A DNA stretch of 8,154 nucleotides, taken from assembly GCA_002102825.1 (NCBI GenBank), contig DABJ01000018.1, positions 1,874-10,027 on the forward strand. The letters are read 5' to 3'. The first letter of the stretch is position 1. Each line of letters opens with the position of its first letter. The notes under the pieces are model-generated. The model did no database searches. It was not told the DNA's origin and worked only from the letters and a program-made list of their open reading frames with translations. Below are positions 7,209 to 8,154 of this stretch, piece by piece. This stretch comes from Candidatus Gastranaerophilales bacterium HUM_12. Its GTDB lineage: Bacteria; Cyanobacteriota; Vampirovibrionia; Gastranaerophilales; Gastranaerophilaceae. Made by a program: the position numbers and the translations under genes.

Positions 7209-7592
7209 TTATAACTTATCTATCATATCATTTTTAACAATTTCAGAATCCACCTTACGTGCAATTGCATTTGCTTTTTTGCAAACAGATTCAATAAATT
7301 TTACAGGTTTATTCAGGATAAAAGATAAAAATTCTTTTTTCGTTTGTTTTTGAAAACTTGTTCTTGGATATTTTGATTTTATATCTGCGGCAAGTCTATT
7401 CGATTTATCTAAAGAATACAGAGAAATATCAACTTCTTTGTTTCTTTTTTGTTCCACTAACAATTTTTGTATTTTTTCGACATCTTCACAAGATTTAATT
7501 CGTTTTTTAAGAACAGTTCTAGCTCCGTCAGACAAATAAACAGCTCCAAAGCTTGGTTGGTTTACTTGTGGGGTAATATTATAGACTTTCAT
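7209..7592 (-). CDS. Uncharacterised small protein with N-terminal SFG motif (paralogue 1)
   Basis: I recognise no characterised domain family. The product is 127 residues from the preferred ATG, basic, and without a signal peptide or membrane helix. It begins with a short Asn/Gln/Pro-rich stretch leading to QPSFGAVY, then DGA, a basic LKKRIK segment, a helix (VEKIQKLLVEQKRNK), a strand-like VDISLYSL, and near the C-terminus FIESVCKKA followed by KVDSE. The protein encoded just upstream has the same order of blocks, so the two are paralogues. Two adjacent ATGs exist at 7595 and 7592. AGGAG is only 2 bases from the first but 5 from the second, so the second is chosen. It sits 51 bases after its paralogue on the same strand, so the two may be cotranscribed. 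The function is unknown. Confidence 0.8.
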   Translation of the reverse strand: MKVYNITPQVNQPSFGAVYLSDGARTVLKKRIKSCEDVEKIQKLLVEQKRNKEVDISLYSLDKSNRLAADIKSKYPRTSFQKQTKKEFLSFILNKPVKFIESVCKKANAIARKVDSEIVKNDMIDKL

Positions 7593-7597
7593 CATAT

Positions 7598-7602
7598 CTC
7601 CT
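7598..7602 (-). promoter_or_regulatory. Ribosome binding site deciding between two adjacent ATGs
   Basis: AGGAG on the minus strand is 5 bases from the ATG at 7592 and 2 bases from the ATG at 7595. Normal spacing favours 7592, removing one Met from the longer reading. Confidence 0.5.
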
Positions 7603-7616
7603 TATCTTTACAAGAT

Positions 7617-7622
7617 ATTATA
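7617..7622 (-). promoter_or_regulatory. Possible -10 element between the two paralogues
   Basis: A perfect TATAAT lies 24 bases before the ATG of the downstream paralogue. No acceptable -35 is found at 16-18 bases; a TTGAAA is present, but only 12 bases upstream. It may give the second gene some independent expression or may be chance in AT-rich DNA. Confidence 0.3.
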
Positions 7623-7643
7623 AAAGTATTAAAATTTCAACGT

Positions 7644-8045
7644 TTAGTTATTTTTAGATATTAAATCAATCGCGTTATTCAATTTTGCCTCTGCATCAAT
7701 TTTTGCGGACATTTTATCAGCTTTTTTGCAAAGGGATTCAACAAAATGTATAGGACTTCTTAGCATTTCTAAAATACCCTCACTTGGTTGTTTCATTAAA
7801 ATTCCTGTTTGGGAAGGAGATTTTGGAAAAATATTTGCCCCCAATCTTGTTGAATCAGAACTCCCTACGGTATATAAGAAAATATCTACATTTTTATTGG
7901 CTTTTTGAGAGTCTATTAGTTCTTGCAATTTTGCAATATCTTTTCCTTTTAGACGTTTTTTTAAAGCTTCAACAGCACCATCACCCATTTTAGTAAATGC
8001 CATACCGAAACTTTGTTGTTGATTATTTACACTACTTACTTGCAT
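7644..8045 (-). CDS. Uncharacterised small protein with N-terminal SFG motif (paralogue 2)
   Basis: The product is 133 residues and resembles no characterised family I can name. It shares block order with the 127-residue protein encoded 51 bases downstream: QQSFGMAF near the N-terminus (paralogue QPSFGAVY), DGA, LKKRLK, a helix (IAKLQELIDSQKANK), VDIFLYTV, a RLGANI segment, then FVESLCKKA and KIDAE before an Asn/Ile/Asp-containing end. The first 11 residues are rich in Asn, Gln and Ser and probably disordered. There is no signal peptide or membrane helix. The single conserved Cys of the CKKA block occurs in both copies. The start is clear: ATG with AGGAG 6 bases upstream. A TATAAT (8075-8080) lies ahead of it. 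The pair looks like a local tandem duplication that has since diverged. The function is unknown. Confidence 0.82.
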   Translation of the reverse strand: MQVSSVNNQQQSFGMAFTKMGDGAVEALKKRLKGKDIAKLQELIDSQKANKNVDIFLYTVGSSDSTRLGANIFPKSPSQTGILMKQPSEGILEMLRSPIHFVESLCKKADKMSAKIDAEAKLNNAIDLISKNN

Positions 8046-8067
8046 GATATACTCCTTTTTGTTTGTT

Positions 8068-8154
8068 ATGATGTATTATAAACCCATCAATATAAAATTT
8101 TGCGAATTATTAACGGAAGATTTAAAAGAACTTTACAAATCAGCTTTAATTATC
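8068..8154 (+). CDS. Possible start of a divergent gene, cut by the window edge
   Basis: From two adjacent ATGs (8068 and 8071) the plus strand stays open to the end of the window for 29 codons. The residues look protein-like (for example ELLTEDLKELYKSA, an amphipathic helix pattern). Against it, no Shine-Dalgarno precedes the ATGs, the gap to the divergent gene is only 22 bases, and the putative -10 of that gene overlaps the first codons. The fragment is too short to assign to a family. Confidence 0.25.
   Translation, partial: MMYYKPINIKFCELLTEDLKELYKSALII
8075..8080 (-). promoter_or_regulatory. Possible -10 element upstream of the paralogue pair
   Basis: TATAAT on the minus strand lies 30 bases upstream of the start codon at 8045, with AAAAGGAG between. 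No convincing -35 is seen at 16-18 bases spacing, so the call rests on the -10 and its position. Confidence 0.4.

Noticed and set aside
7467..7993. Plus-strand frames opposite the two small paralogues
   Set aside because: They overlap each other and the better-supported minus-strand genes, which have ribosome binding sites and mutual homology.

Overview
The window is AT-rich bacterial DNA. It most likely comes from a non-photosynthetic relative of Cyanobacteria (Vampirovibrionia/Melainabacteria, probably Gastranaerophilales). The main evidence is the ClpC N-terminal half, which reads almost like cyanobacterial or plastid ClpC. A second hint is an N-terminal Phe-x-Gly or Ser-Phe-Gly motif on otherwise unrelated proteins, which I associate with that lineage from memory. 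No photosynthesis genes, rRNA, tRNA, CRISPR array, insertion sequence or phage gene is visible.

Layout, left to right. (1) Minus strand, 33-2636: a very large glycogen/starch-synthase-like glycosyltransferase (GT5, GT-B fold). It has an apparent LysM-like insertion in its first domain, an N-terminal FTG motif and a C-terminal membrane anchor. (2) Minus strand, 2780-5290: clpC, the AAA+ unfoldase of the ClpCP protease. It has a near-consensus sigma70 promoter upstream and a hairpin terminator downstream. (3) Minus strand, about 5406-5729: a small unrecognised gene just upstream of clpC, with its own promoter. (4) Plus strand, 5880-7145: serS, seryl-tRNA synthetase, divergent from the small gene and ending in a strong terminator that should work in both directions. 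(5) Minus strand, 7209-8045: two tandem paralogous small proteins of unknown function, both with an N-terminal SFG motif. (6) Extreme right edge: a possible start of a plus-strand gene, weakly supported.

clpC and serS are housekeeping genes for protein quality control and translation. The less ordinary content is at the two ends. The left gene combines a GT5 fold, a likely peptidoglycan/chitin-type binding motif and a tail anchor, which suggests a membrane-associated glycan enzyme or glycan-binding protein rather than a soluble glycogen synthase. The right end holds a duplicated, uncharacterised small-protein family. The GT5-like protein and the two small proteins share the short N-terminal aromatic-Gly motif, which may be a lineage-specific sorting or interaction tag. 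I see no complete new multi-gene defence or mobile system here.
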